Source: Corylus avellana (taxonomy: Eukaryota; Streptophyta; Magnoliopsida; Fagales; Betulaceae). From it: a stretch of 64,000 nucleotides of DNA. The notes beneath the pieces are model-generated. The model made no database searches. It had not been told where the DNA came from and was given only the letters and a program-made list of their open reading frames with translations. Position 1 is the stretch's first letter. Every line of letters begins with the position of its first letter. Where the stretch lies: NCBI RefSeq assembly GCF_901000735.1, contig NC_081545.1, positions 11,935,132 to 11,999,131 of the forward strand. The letters are read 5' to 3'. This document shows, one piece after another, positions 23,818-35,827 of the stretch. The translations under genes and the position numbers were made by a program.

Positions 23818-26559
23818 TCAATAGCAGCCTTCTTTTTTTGTTTTGATTTCTTCACCTTTTTTTTTTCCTTCTAAAATGGACACCATTCTTGTTGACCTTG
23901 GTCTCCCTATACATTTAAACTTAATAGGACTAAGCGCAATATTTTGAATGGGCTTAGGCCTTGATTCATAGAATTCTTTTGTTAACACATCAACATTTTT
24001 CATCACCTTCTTGTATTTGTCCACGCTTTTGGATGCAAGCAATGCTAATTTAGAAAAATTCTTGCACATGATGTCATACCTTTCGTCATTAGGATCAACA
24101 CCAAAAGCATCATAACTACTCTTAACTAAAGGGTATGTTCACTTTATATCCTTCCTTCATCTTGGAAGATAATATCTTGGTGGCAAAATTGTATGCATTT
24201 TTTATAGTAGCACCAAAATGGCATGTCTACACAATATGCCTCTTGTTTCAAATAATGCACAATTACACTTCACTTCTACTTCTTTTTCATTGTAGCTAGT
24301 AAACATGATATGGTACTTCTTTCATCTTTCTATTAATGACACCAAGTTCTATCACTTGATAAGTAGAAATTGCACCTTCACTTCTAAGAGCATTCCTACC
24401 AGCCTCACTAAATTTTACTTACCAAAATAATCAAAAGTACACTTTTGGTTATTTTGATAACTCACTTTTTTAAAGCACCCCAGTAGCCTCACTATTTTAA
24501 CAATCTACTTTCACTATTCCATTTAAATATTCTTTTTCAAAGATTTGTTTATTCTTTTTTTTTTTTAATTTTTAATTTTAACTATTAAAGGAAGAGAAAG
24601 AAACAAAAAGCAAAAAGGAAGAGAGAGAAATGAGTTGTTTAATCAATAGTTGAGTGAATAGTAATTTTAAAATTTAGTGAGTACTATTCACCTCACTACT
24701 TTTTTTTGTTAAAGTAGTGAAGCTAAAAAGTGGACATTTTAGTCATTTTGGTTATTTTGGTAAATTGCCTCACCAAAATAACCAAAAAATGGTTTGGTGA
24801 GGCTGCAGGGAGTGCTCTAAGACAATAGTGATTACAAAACTTAACAATGGTGTACACATCTTGAAACGTCTTTTCTAAAGGATATAGGGTTAAACATGGA
24901 ATCATGCGGTTAAAAGAATCAAAATCAGACATTGTCTCTTTCTCAATCATTTTACTCAAAGCACTGTCAAATTGATGAACAAATTCTTTCAGTGTGGTTT
25001 GTGAGTGCACATACCCATCCAAAAATGAATTCATACCTTCTCTTCACTGCATAGTATTCATTTCTACCCAAAATGTATCTTTCATATATGCCGGCATCCA
25101 AAAAGTCTGATCACTATACAACCCATTCAGCTAGTCATTATCCTCAAGTTGATGTCTCAACTAGTAATTTCCAAATTTCTTCGAATTCTTCACTTCTTTC
25201 GGAATCATATACACTAGTATTTAAGGCACTCTTAATGCTATTGGATTGAGCATGTGCTCCAAAATTTTTCTGGTAGCTTTCTCAAAATGGGCCACAAAAA
25301 ATATCTATGTCGAGTTGTCTTAGGGAAAACTATTTCCATTGCATTTCTCATGGCCCTAGCCTGATCTGTTATAATTGCATTTGGAGCTTTGCCGTTCGTG
25401 CAACTTAACCAAGCATTTAACAATCAAGAAAATGTTTCTGTATCCTCCTTTGATATTAGTCCTGCTCCCAAAAGTATACTTTGACCATGATGATTAACAC
25501 CTACGAATGGAGCAAATGACATTTCATATCTATTTGTCATGTATGTTGTGTCGAACGCAATGACGTCTCCAAAAAATTCATATGATGCCCTACTTCATGT
25601 ACTAGCCCAAAATGCATTTCGCAACCTACCCTCATCATCCATGTCCATCATATAATAGAATCCATCATTCTGCTTTTGCATTCTAACGAAATAATCAGTC
25701 AATGCTTGAGCGCCTAGTTTACCCAGTTGAAGCTCTCTTGCCTTGTCAATAAAATTTCGGCAATCTTTCTCTCCAAAAGGAAGATTCTCATACCCTCCTC
25801 CATTTCAACAACTAAAGACTTAAAATTCTTATTCCTACGTATTCTAGCTCTATTATTTAAAACCAGCATCCTTTTCACTGAAGAATCTATATTGTTATGG
25901 CATCTAAAAAACCTTGCTTTTCTTGTGCTTAAATCATGGTTATGCTTTAACACAACCTTACTAAAAAACCATGTTCCATCAACAGATAACATCGCACAAA
26001 TCCTGGCTTTACACTCTCTTCTAATTATTTTTGGAATTGGCTTCATAGCATCACTTTTTCCTTGGTTTGCCTTGACGAATACATGCAAGGATTCTGTAAT
26101 TGACACAACCATCTTTTTTTTAACCCATCTTTGTACCACAGCAAAACCAGCCCTCTTAGCATATTTTTTATAGTAGGAGTGAAGTTCTTCCCAAGAACTA
26201 AACATCATTAATTCATCTGGTTCTTTAAGTTTATCATCCTCATCTACCCTCTCGTATAGTGCACCATTGTCTTCTTTATCACCCTCATCTACCATCTCGT
26301 ATAGTGCGCTATTGTCCTTTTTACCATCCAACTCGAAATCACAAATAATAATAATAATAAAAAATCATAGAATGTTTAGAGCCATAATTGGTGGGTTAAA
26401 GAAAAAATAATTCGAAGCTACATTATAAAACAAATAAATGTAAAAAGCCTAACCAATTTCAGGGTCATCTTCGTCAGTTAATGCATCGTCATCTGGAATG
26501 TGTGTACACTGAGGTTCAAATTCGCGTGCATTCTCTAAGCGTGAGCTTGAAAAGACCAT
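23818..26559 (-). pseudogene. FAR1/FRS-like Mutator transposase gene, right arm
   Basis: This is the inverted copy of the left-arm gene. It keeps a longer open stretch at 26331-25714 covering the FAR1 domain (FSSWEELHSYYKKYAKRAGF, then HNHDLSTRKARFF), and a glutamine (NAIITDQARAMRN) where the left arm has a stop. Differences: the intron acceptor AG is CG at 26334-26335, a roughly 45-bp internal duplication repeats ALYEMVDEGDK/ALYERVDEDDK, and a MITE splits the coding region at 24389-24816. Other stops and shifts occur. Exon 1 starts at 26559. It is not functional. Confidence 0.83.
24389..24816. mobile_element. MITE in the right arm, TIR AGCATTCCTACCAGCCTCAC
   Basis: The left end is AGCATTCCTACCAGCCTCAC and the right end, reverse-complemented, is AGCACTCCCTGCAGCCTCAC. 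CTAAG flanks both sides (24384-24388, 24817-24821). The left arm near 23140-23150 has one CTAAG at the matching place and so preserves the empty site. It is 428 bp with no coding capacity. Confidence 0.82.
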
Positions 26560-26949
26560 TTAGAAGAACAAAAAGTGGCCACAATGAGTAACTGAAAAGG
26601 TAAGCAAAGATTCAAATTATGTTTGTTCCTTGAGAGGTATTAGCTATATCATTTTATTTCAATTGAAGATGTCTATTAATGCAAACTTAGCTCAAAACAG
26701 AGCAAAACACTAATCGCCAACTAATAACTATGTATACAATCCAAATTCATGGGTACAAATCCACATGAACACTACCTTTAGGGTCGAAGAAAACTGAGAC
26801 AAGTAATTTTACAGTTCAGGCTATTTTTTATTCTCAAATAAAATATTATTATTAATAAAGAATCACAAAATAATAAAAAATATATATTATTTTTCTTTTC
26901 TATTACTACTACCGTTTACATTTTAAAAAATATTTTTACTTGGGACTAC

Positions 26950-28439
26950 TAATAAGCGCCGAATGTTGCACATTCAAGCCCCTTAACTCGTATATGTTAA
27001 TTCCTTAGTATTGTTATTTGTTTTATTTTGTGTCGTTTTCGTGTTTTTAGGTGTTAAGCAAAGATACAAGAAAAACCATTGATTTTGGGCTTAAAACACA
27101 CTTTGAGAAGACTTATCATACGTCTTGGTATTTTGACCATAACTTTCTTCTCGAGTATCAGATTGAGATGAAACTAGTGGCATTAGAAAGCTAACTCAAA
27201 ATAATATAAATAATTGTGAAATACAAATTTCCTAATTCTGACATTTACTATGCCAAAATCGCCCCGCAAGATAAGATCGCAAATTTGTCAAGTGTGTAGG
27301 TGTGCTTGAGCGCACCTCAGCCCACATGAGTAGATTGGATCAAGCGTACCATAGGTGGGATCGAGTGCACTCGTCCTGGAAAGTCCGAAAACAGCCCAAA
27401 TCTACCATCTCCTACTTGGACTAGGAGACTAACCTACGACTATTTTGTGGTTCCTAGGGCTTCTAAGAGTTGTTTACTCTCTATAAATAGACCTATAATC
27501 TTCAAGAGAATGTGTGCTTAGTTTTAGACGGAAATAATTTTCTTGGAGGCCTGACAAGTTGAAGAGAAGAGGGATCATGGTAGAAGGCCATCCCAGCACC
27601 ACAATGAGCGGCTGAATTATGTAATAGAGCGTTAATGTAGCCATTTCAAAGTAACAATGATTTAATTGTATTTTAATTTGGGATTTTATATATGCATGAT
27701 AGTTGTATAACTGTGAGAATTGATCTTAATACTTATCTTCAATCATTATGAAATTCTTCTCTTGTCATAGAAAGTCTTTTATATTGATTGAACTCCATCC
27801 TACATATTTTCTGTGATTATGTGAATGATTGTTATGCAATGGTTTTAACTAATACATGATCAATAGGGTTAGATAGGCCATGCCTAGGGAAGACAGATTG
27901 TACTACACCCTAGTTTAGTGTAATTTAGGTAGACAGTTCGTGCCATCCGAGGATGGGTTATACTATTCCATTGATTGTATGTATCCTATTAAGGAATTAG
28001 ATATGCCACACCTAGCGATGACGGGTCATACCGCATCTTAGTGGCTAGGTGGATGGTCCGTGACAACCGAAGATGGATTATACTTATTTCTTAATGATTG
28101 TATTTTCTTGACTACTCGAGTGAGATGAGCCGTATATCATGCATATTATGAATTTTTCGTATTAATTTATGATTGACCATTGTTATGTGGTTAGTGGTGA
28201 AATTAAACCCCATCTCTCATACTTTTTATCTTTTTTTTTATGCATTTACTTTTATAAAAACAAAATCAAATCAATCTCCTTTACATTAAGTTATTTTTAA
28301 TCTTCATAAACTTGATAACAACACCCCTATAGTCCTTGAAGTTCGACACCCTCTCTATAACCTTATCTTACAAGGATTCATGTTATTGCGAGTGGTAATT
28401 TATTATTGATATATTTTGGTATACAAAACGACCACATCA
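26950..28439 (+). repeat. 5' LTR of element C
   Basis: It starts TAATAAGCGCCGAATGTTGC and ends ACCACATCA. A motif cluster with GAGCGCAC/GATCGAG units lies at 27295-27372, about 110 bp upstream of the TATA box CTATAAATAG (27481-27490). At 1490 bp it is longer than the 3' LTR because that copy lost about 430-450 bp. Confidence 0.88.
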
Positions 28440-28444
28440 ATTTT

Positions 28445-28462
28445 TGGCACCATGGCTGGGGA
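28445..28462 (+). other. degenerate tRNA-Asp primer binding site
   Basis: TGGCACCATGGCTGGGGA has four mismatches to the tRNA-Asp complement. Three are G-to-A or C-to-T changes typical of decay of methylated DNA. Confidence 0.65.
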
Positions 28463-28839
28463 TTGCTTAATGGTTTCGTTATTAAGTTTTAAAGAATAAA
28501 TCTAGCTTAATTATTATTTTGTTTTGTTTTTTGTTTTTTTTGTTTTTTTTTTTGTTTTCTAATCTAATTTTTAGTTTAGTTTAGTTTAGTTTTTTTTTTT
28601 TTTTTAGGTCCGTAGCTGCGCAAGAGAACCAACACACCTGCGCTCGAGCTCAAATTCGGCAGTGCCCTCGAGCGCACCCTTCTGTGCGATTGAGCGCACC
28701 TAGACATCCTACCAAATTTCAGCACACTGCGTGTGAGTGCATCAGCCTTGCGCCCCTCCCCTGTCGACAGTGGGCTCGAGCGCACCCTTAAGTGCGTATT
28801 TTTATTTTATTTTTTGTTAGTTTAGTTCATGTGAGGAGG

Positions 28840-29640
28840 CATTCCAACACCCCATGGACCATATTCACATTGCTATAGTCCTTATCACCACGTTAGAGAT
28901 TGTCCTACTGCTAAACAATTTTCTAATTATTCTTGTGAGCATATGAACAAACCGTTCTCAAGACTAGGGAATGACCTTTATTCTGATTCCTATAACCCGG
29001 CAAGGAGCAATCAGTGCTCTCAATAGAGAAAAAGAAGAGCTTCCAAATCAGCCGGTAGCCAATCCGAATGGACACTACATTTTGGATGAGAGTATTTCTT
29101 ATCATGAGCAAGTTATCACTACATTGAGGAGTGAAGAAGTGGTCGAAAATCACGAGGAAGAGAGGAAGGAAGAGCAAATTGAGGCCCCACAAAATTTACA
29201 TCGGGAAAAAGGCAAGGAAGTGAGCACCGAGGCTTCTTCACCATCAACTCTTACTCCTGAGACGCCTTATGAGCCCCAAGCCCCTATTTCAGGTAATCTG
29301 AAATCTTCATTTTTAGGGGCAGATGACACTATCCCGGTCATTATTTCTTATGACTTACCAAGAGGCCAGGACAGTAATCTGTTATGGCTGTTAGATGAGC
29401 AAAAAAAGACCATTGAGGTAGAAAAACTCCCTGAGTATTCTCCTCATTTGATTTCAATTCATGAATCCTTTCCGGATCAGAAATTGTTTGAGAATACTTA
29501 GAGGGATCTACCTCGAAATGTAGACATTTGGAATTTCCTATCTATGGGTAAATTTATTCTCTTTGGTCCAAGAGAAGAAAAAATTGGTGCTTCAAATTTA
29601 AATTTAAGGGTCAAAGAACACTGAGCACATCAAGGATGTG
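28840..29640 (+). pseudogene. element C mini-gag with pre-RT remnant
   Basis: The frame begins at a zinc-knuckle region (GGIPTPHGPYS..., then VRDCP), homologous to element D but with the first Cys pair degraded. It continues in 28971-29501 as an E/K/Q-rich, probably coiled-coil segment. It ends with SGNLKSSFLGADDTIPVII, which corresponds to the pre-RT segment of element A (KYKFLGP...LPVIIASDL). So gag tail and RT leader are fused directly and the protease is deleted. No capsid-like sequence precedes it; the leader is motif-rich and non-coding. Confidence 0.65.
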
Positions 29641-31038
29641 GATTCCGTTGACTTGGCTGATTCCATATATTTTGACTTGATGAGTCAGCTTCACAGGTTC
29701 AAGCGCAGGCCCTGTGCACTTGAACCTCACTCCACCAGGGTACATGATCTCCATCCAAGTTTATTTTCTCCATTGTTGTTTCATTCTTTGATTATATTTA
29801 TAAAACAATGTGTTGCAATTGACTGGTATCTGGTTGGAGTATCACTCTCTTTTACAGGACATGTGTTTTTGCATACAAGTTTGGGGGTATGATATACCCC
29901 ACATCTGCTCATTCAGGTAGTCCTATCCTCTTGCTCTTGTTTTTCAATTCTATATACACATTGTGGACAATGTGTGATTCAAGTTTGGGGGTATGGAAGA
30001 ACAAAACACTGTCCAATATTTTGCTATGTTATTCTTGAGCATGCTGTTGATTTTAAATTCTGATTTGTATTTCTTTGGTGAGCTTAACATGATGAACACA
30101 TGATCACTTGACTAGGGAATTTCGAGTTTTGTTACTTTCTTTTGCAACATGAGATATTACTTGTTTCAATTTGATTCATAACCACACTAGCACGTAGTCT
30201 GTGGGGTATGAAATCCGAGATCAATTATGTATGTTGTCAATGTCTTAAATGCAGTTGGATAACTTGTTGGAGGAATAACCTTGGCATAAAAGAAAAAGTA
30301 AAAAAAGGGAAAATAATATTGATTAGTTTGAGTTTCCAACTGAGTAACCAAACCTCTTGCCTCATTAAGCATTGATTGTTCGCATCAAAAAGTGAGAAGT
30401 TTGGTTTGATTTATAACATGGCTAGCTTAGCTTCATAGCCTTTTTGACTCAAGTTAGTAAGTCCTTAGGGGTGTCTGTACACCTAATGCCCTGAAGCCAT
30501 CTGGTTTGGGAGTCATTGGCTTAACACTTGATACATGGGTCAATTAGAAAGCTTAAGGGAGCTAAGCTGCAATTAAAAAAAAAAAAAATGTTTTGGTTGT
30601 TTTATCCAATGAGGGGTCCAATGAATTTTGAGTATTGAACCATGCATGATTGAGATTAGTTTTTGAAACCCCATGACTATGTGTTAAGTTCACTTTACAC
30701 TAGTTGAATCTTGTGATGTCTTAATGCCATGTTAGTAGCTTGATTTTTATTTCCCTAAAATTGTGAAGATAGACTTTGTTTTGTTAAGCTTGCTAATGTA
30801 TGAGAACCATGATTTTTATGATGCTGCATTCTTGGGGATAACATGGTAGGAACAATGTTTGTGGGTATCATTCCTGTTAAACTCTCATGAGACTTCACTT
30901 ATCCTCTAGGGATGCGTAGGGGTTTAAAAGGCTTGTTGCATAAGCTAAATGCAATCATACATTCCACGAAAGAGGGACTTATCTTGTTATTTTTCAGTTT
31001 ATTTTCTGTTTTGTATTGCTAAAGGACTAACAATATGT
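29641..31038 (+). other. element C 3' non-coding block with stem-loop and internal PPTs
   Basis: AAGTTTGGGGGT occurs at 29878-29889 and 29981-29992, as well as at the 3' end. The second internal copy follows a perfect 8-bp stem, ACACATTG-TGGA-CAATGTGT (29956-29975). Stretches near 30420-30560 (TTGACTCAAG, then GGTCAATTAGAAAGCTTAA) and 30895-30965 (GGGGTTTAAAAGGCTTGTTG) recur in elements B and D. No open frame is shared. Confidence 0.7.
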
Positions 31039-31051
31039 AAGTTTGGGGGTG
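31039..31051 (+). other. element C 3' polypurine tract
   Basis: AAGTTTGGGGGTG directly precedes the 3' LTR start TAATAAGCG. Confidence 0.8.
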
Positions 31052-32128
31052 TAATAAGCGCCGAATGTTGCACATTCAAGCCCCTTAACTCGCATATGTT
31101 AATTCCTTAGAATTGTTATTTGTTTGATTTTGTGTTTTCAGGTGTTTACCAAAGATATAAGAAAAGCCATTTATTTTGGGCTTAAAACACACTTTGAGAA
31201 GACTTAGCATATGTCTTAGTATTTTGACCATAACTTTTTGCTCAAGTATCGGATTAAGGTGAAACTAGTAGCATTGGAAAGCTAACTCAAAATTCTATTA
31301 ATGATTGTGCCATACAAATTTCCTAATTCTGAAGTTTGCTATACCAAAATCTCCTCGCAAAATAAGAACGTAAATCTATCAAGTGCGTAGGTGCGCTTGA
31401 GCACACCACAAGTGGGATCGAGCGTATCTCAGCCCACGTGCGTAAGTTGGATCGAGCGCACCATAGGTGGGATTGAGCCCACTTGTCCTGGAAAGTCTAG
31501 AAACAGCCCAAATCCACGCTGGAGAAGATTTTTAGTCCCCTACTTGGACTAGGAGACTGACCTATGATTTTTTTTTTGGAATTCCTAGGGCTTCTAGGAC
31601 TTGTTTGCTTCCTATAAATAGACCCATAAGCTTCAAGAGAAGGTATGCTTAGTTTCAGACAGAAATAATCTTCTTGGAGGCCTGACAAGTTGAAGAGAAG
31701 ATGATTATGGCAGAAGGCCATCCCAGCACCACAATGAGCGACTGAATTCTGTAATAGGGCATTGATGTAGCCCTTTCCAAGTAACAATGGTTTAGTTGTA
31801 TTTTAATTTGCAATTTTCTATATGCATGATAGTTGTATAACTGTGAGAATTGATCTCGACCATTGTTATGCGGTTAGTGGTGAAATCAAACCCCTATTCT
31901 ATCTTTCATACTTTTTATTTTTATTTTTATACATTTACTTTTATAAAAACAAAATTAAATCAATCTCCTTTACATTAAGTTATTTTTAATCTTCATAAAC
32001 TTGATAACAACACCGCTGCAGTCCTTGAGCTTCGACACCCTCTCTATAGCCTTATCTTACAAGGATCCGTCCTATAGCGAGTAGTAATGAATTATTGATA
32101 TATTTTGGTATATAAAACGACCACATCA
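31052..32128 (+). repeat. 3' LTR of element C
   Basis: It matches the 5' LTR but lacks about 430-450 bp (between positions matching 27727 and 28171). The motif cluster at 31378-31482 and TATA box (TATAAATA, 31613-31620) are kept. Confidence 0.88.
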
Positions 32129-33002
32129 ACTACCAATTAAAACTGAAGGAGAGAACACCCCACCTAGCCCAGTAAAATTAGCAGGCAAATTCACGAATTT
32201 TGGCTCATAAACCAAAATTAATTCTAATGGTTACTCTTATAGAGTTTCTCACAACTACATTATTCTAAATGTCAATTTCTTTCCATTTCCTGTGATTTCT
32301 CAGCACCCCAACAGAAAAACAGGATTAACAAAATAGGGCAAAATAATTCACCGAAGAAAAAAGGAAGTGCAAAACAAGATTAACATAGAAGAAAGAAAGA
32401 ATACACCGGAGAAAAAAAGGGCAAAATTATTGTACCTCCAGACGACGTTGGATTAGGTTCCGTTCTAGCGACAACATTCTCTGGTGGATCCTGATAGCGA
32501 CGAAGGCAATTCTCTGGTGTCCTGACAGTGACGATGGTGAGATTTTTCCGAGAGCGACCCAGAGAGAGAGGCGGCGAGAGGGAGAGAAAGAGAGTTTGAG
32601 AGATAATTAACCTAAAATTAAAGATGTCTCGTAATTATTTCTGGAAGCAAAATTAAACCGGTTGAGAGAGAAAATAATTGGAGAACCGGTTGACAAATAA
32701 ACCGGTGGTGGGGTCACTTTAATTTTGTGTTTTTTTATTTATTTTTTATTTTTTTAAATTAAATTTCACCTATGACTAGGAGGACAGTAGGAGAACATTA
32801 GGAGAGCAACTAGTATTTTTCTTAATATAAAATGATACTTCATCTTTAAGAATCCACAGCTGACCATATCTTTTAATTAAGTCGCACGTACACCACATTG
32901 TTTTAAACGAGTTCTTACCATATTCTTCAAGTGATCTAGATCCGGCCGTATCCAATGGTTGCCATGATCATCAAAATATTTGAAAGAATTAAGAGTTCCC
33001 TA

Positions 33003-34690
33003 CTCTTTGGTTGAAAAGATATTGAAACGAGATTTTGTTTAAATATGATTTGAACTTCTATGATAAAAAATGAGCAGGACAATCTCATTGTAAACCTGCC
33101 CTAATTAATAATTGGGCCTTTAATAATTTAAAGGACCTGGCTTACCTGCGTAATTATTGGTCACTATATCATGTCGTGGCCGAAAAGTAGAATACAGCAG
33201 CCCAAGATTCTGAAAATCTTAGACAAAAAGATTAATATTATTTTTCTTTCCATGACCCATGCATTACCAATCATCAGAATGATACTGCCCAATTAGTTAC
33301 AATCCCGGCCCACATGTTTTATATACAAATCTGATATGTCAATTGGTCCCATTGTATTACTTAGTTACATACATTGATCAAGTAGAAAAAAAATAATGAG
33401 AATAAAATGTTTATATCGCTTCTCCTATCAAAATACTTATTGAATGAGTGATGATAGAGAGAACACGGGCGTGATGCACGCCCGCGTTTTTTTAAATATT
33501 TTTTAATATTAAAATAATATATTTTAATATTATAATTAAAAAAAATATATTAAAATATATTAAAAAATACGGACGTGATACATGCCCGTGTTCTCTCTAT
33601 CATTACTCCTTATTGAATCCTCACTTATTTTGAAGAAAAATTGTTAGTAGTCCGAGTAAAAGAAAAACTAGTTTTTCCTCTACTTTATTTTTTCTTATTC
33701 GTCTCCTTTTTTATTTTATCCTAAGCCAATAAGAAAAAATGTTACGAAAAGGTTATGAATGCTTCTGAACACTAGGTAAAAGCGGTCAATCTGACTAAAA
33801 AAAGTGCACAAAAAATTGTACTTTTAGAAAGTTTGCTAGCCTGCCACATGTTTCTCTTGTCTTCTGGCGTCATATATTGGTGAAGCCCATGCTCTGCTGC
33901 TAGCATCTCAAGATTGTCCTTGTGTTCTTTTGGTTTCCTTTTTTTATTTTGCTATCTCTTATTCGTTTCTTGACTAATAATAAAAGAAGAAAGCTATGAA
34001 ATTTTCTCATAAGAGTTCTCTTCCTATAGGTTGAAAAAATATCGAAACGAGATTTTGTCTGTATATGACTTGAACTTCTATATACAATAAAAGTGTTAGA
34101 AATGTTTGTTTGTATTTTGACGTTTATTTCGCTTCTATCTCTATTGAGTTGACATGCTCCATCCACCATTAGTATTTTTTTCTTTTTTAATTAAGAGTGA
34201 ATAAAATATGTCAATTCAATGAAGATGTACGTAAGATGAACGCCATAGTTAAAAAAAAAAAAAAAACATTTTTCATGATAAAAAATGAGCAGGACAATCT
34301 CATTTTAAACCTGTCCTCATTCATCTTGCTTTTAATAGGACAGGATATTTCTTTTCCAACCATCACGCTTGAGGTTGTGACACTGATAGGAACTCTTCTT
34401 TCATTGACTAATGATCAATTATTGCAGGGTTAGTTGTTTATCCTCAAATGAAAAGATTAGAAACAATTATAGCGTTTAAAGGAAAAAATTTATCACAATC
34501 ATGCTCTGGCTAAAAGTAGATACAGTTAATGATTCTGAAAATCTTAGACAAAAAGATTAATATTAGTTTTTTTTTCATGACCCACTATCATAATCATAAT
34601 GAAACTATTCAAATTAAATTACAATCCCTACCGACATGTTTTTGTGTACAAATCTGATATTTCGATTGATCCCATTAATATATATATATT
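33003..34690. repeat. diverged duplicated segments
   Basis: Blocks at 33008-33105 and 33200-33360 recur in order at 34027-34085, 34270-34320 and 34526-34690 (for example GAAACGAGATTTTG, ATGAGCAGGACAATCTCATT and CTGAAAATCTTAGACAAAAA). The copies are about 1-1.3 kb apart with indels. No gene recognised. Confidence 0.6.
33446..33608. mobile_element. 163-bp Mutator-type MITE with 10-bp TSD
   Basis: Perfect direct repeats CTTATTGAAT (33436-33445, 33609-33618) flank inverted ends GAGTGATGATAGAGAGAACA and, reverse-complemented, GAGTAATGATAGAGAGAACA. The TIRs extend about 45 bp with CACGGGC inside and the centre is AT-only. A 9-11 bp TSD with long TIRs is the Mutator signature. Confidence 0.82.
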
Positions 34691-34874
34691 TTTTGGTTTG
34701 GATGAATATCTCCTGAATTACATTATCTTATCGATCAAGAATAATCAAAATTCCTTAATTATATCGACCTAGTAATTATATCCCATTAATTACTTGCTTA
34801 TTATGTAAATCCACCATTGGAACAGAATCACCTGAGCATTGTTCTATCTTCGACTCTTCGTCAAGGCTTGATTT

Positions 34875-35282
34875 AGGGTCCGTTTGGGAGTGCGTTTTTT
34901 AAAAAATAATTTGCAATTTTAAACCAAATTGCAATTTTGGAGTGTTTGAGATTGCGATTTAAAAAACACAAATTTTAAAATCGTGGAAAAATCTGCAATT
35001 TCTATAAGCTGACTAGGGAGTGCTTATTTGAAAAAGTGCAAATTTAAACCAAAATCACAATTTCGCTTAAAACAATATTTGGCGCAATATTTACCTATTT
35101 GGCCATGAAACCACAATTATATGCTAATGTTATCCAAACACTCAATTGATAAAGGAAGTACTTCTTAACATGTTTTCCAAACGCCTATGCGATTTTAAAA
35201 AGTAGCTATTTCAAAAACGTAATTTTTAAAAACGCAATTTTTAAAATTGTACTTGTTGAAATCGTACTTTCAAACAAGCCCT
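34875..35282. mobile_element. short relative of the 7990-9289 DNA element
   Basis: The left end AGGGTCCGTTTGGGAGTGCG and right end (reverse complement beginning AGGGCTTGTTTGAAAGT) match the family ends. The body has repeated AATTGCAATTTT-type units. At 408 bp it is a deletion derivative. The TSD is not clear. Confidence 0.6.
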
Positions 35283-35601
35283 TAATCTTCCAGCTTGAAA
35301 TCTTGAATAGTAAACCAATTAAGTACTTTTCATTTGAATTTCCCCATTGAAAGTGAGTGGGGACAAGTTTATGATTGTTGATCCTCAGGCTGGCCCATGA
35401 TAGTGGAAATTAGGGCTATTACGAGATTTTTTTTATTTTTTATTTTTTAATATTTTGGTTTTTAAACATATAACAATACTTTTTAGGCAATAATTATCTA
35501 AACAGACTTTCAAATGTAGCCCTCACACTAACACACATTTCAGAATAAATAACAAAATACAAAACACAAAATAATAATTATTTATTAGAAACTTTCCTCA
35601 C

Positions 35602-35605
<4 letters not shown>

Positions 35606-35639
<34 letters not shown>
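35606..35639. repeat. (AT)n microsatellite
   Basis: A dinucleotide run directly left of the TIR element that hosts element D. Confidence 0.9.
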
Positions 35640-35642
<3 letters not shown>

Positions 35643-35827
35643 TTTCTGAAAATGCACTTTACTCCCTAATGTTTCACCCCATTTGCAATTCACCCTCCAA
35701 TGTTTAAAAATTGGCAATATATCCCAATAAAATATCAAAAATTTGCAACATGACCCATAACATAAATTATTAAAAAGACCTAATTGCCATTGTATTTTAA
35801 AAAATAATAAAAACAGGAAAAAATAAT

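Larger units (their letters stand above)
26950..32128 (+). mobile_element. gypsy element C, non-autonomous, with TSD ACTAC
   Basis: A complete 5179-bp LTR element inserted upstream of the right-arm gene. Perfect TSDs (ACTAC, 26945-26949 and 32129-32133) interrupt sequence that is continuous in the left arm. It has two LTRs, a degenerate tRNA-Asp primer site, one short gag-like region with a pre-RT remnant, a long non-coding 3' block and a polypurine tract. No capsid, protease, RT core, RNase H or integrase is present. Confidence 0.9.
20381..32814. repeat. giant inverted repeat of a FAR1/Mutator-like element
   Basis: The left arm (20381-23733) and right arm (23762-32814, minus insertions) are inverted copies of one unit: end sequence ACTAG(G/T)TGCTCTCCTA, CT-rich leader, first exon, intron, FAR1/MULE gene. 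The unit stops about 55 bp past the stop codon. A 28-bp spacer separates the arms. In a 106-bp sample of exon 1 the arms differ at about a dozen positions. The right arm gained a 428-bp MITE and element C, each absent from the left arm. Possible flanking repeats (ATTAATATA left, CTTAATATA right) are weak. Confidence 0.85.

Noticed and set aside
20371..32830. ATTAATATA/CTTAATATA as a firm Mutator TSD of the palindrome
   Set aside because: There is one mismatch, the sequence is AT-rich and the ends would be unequal by about five bases, so I mention it only as weak evidence.
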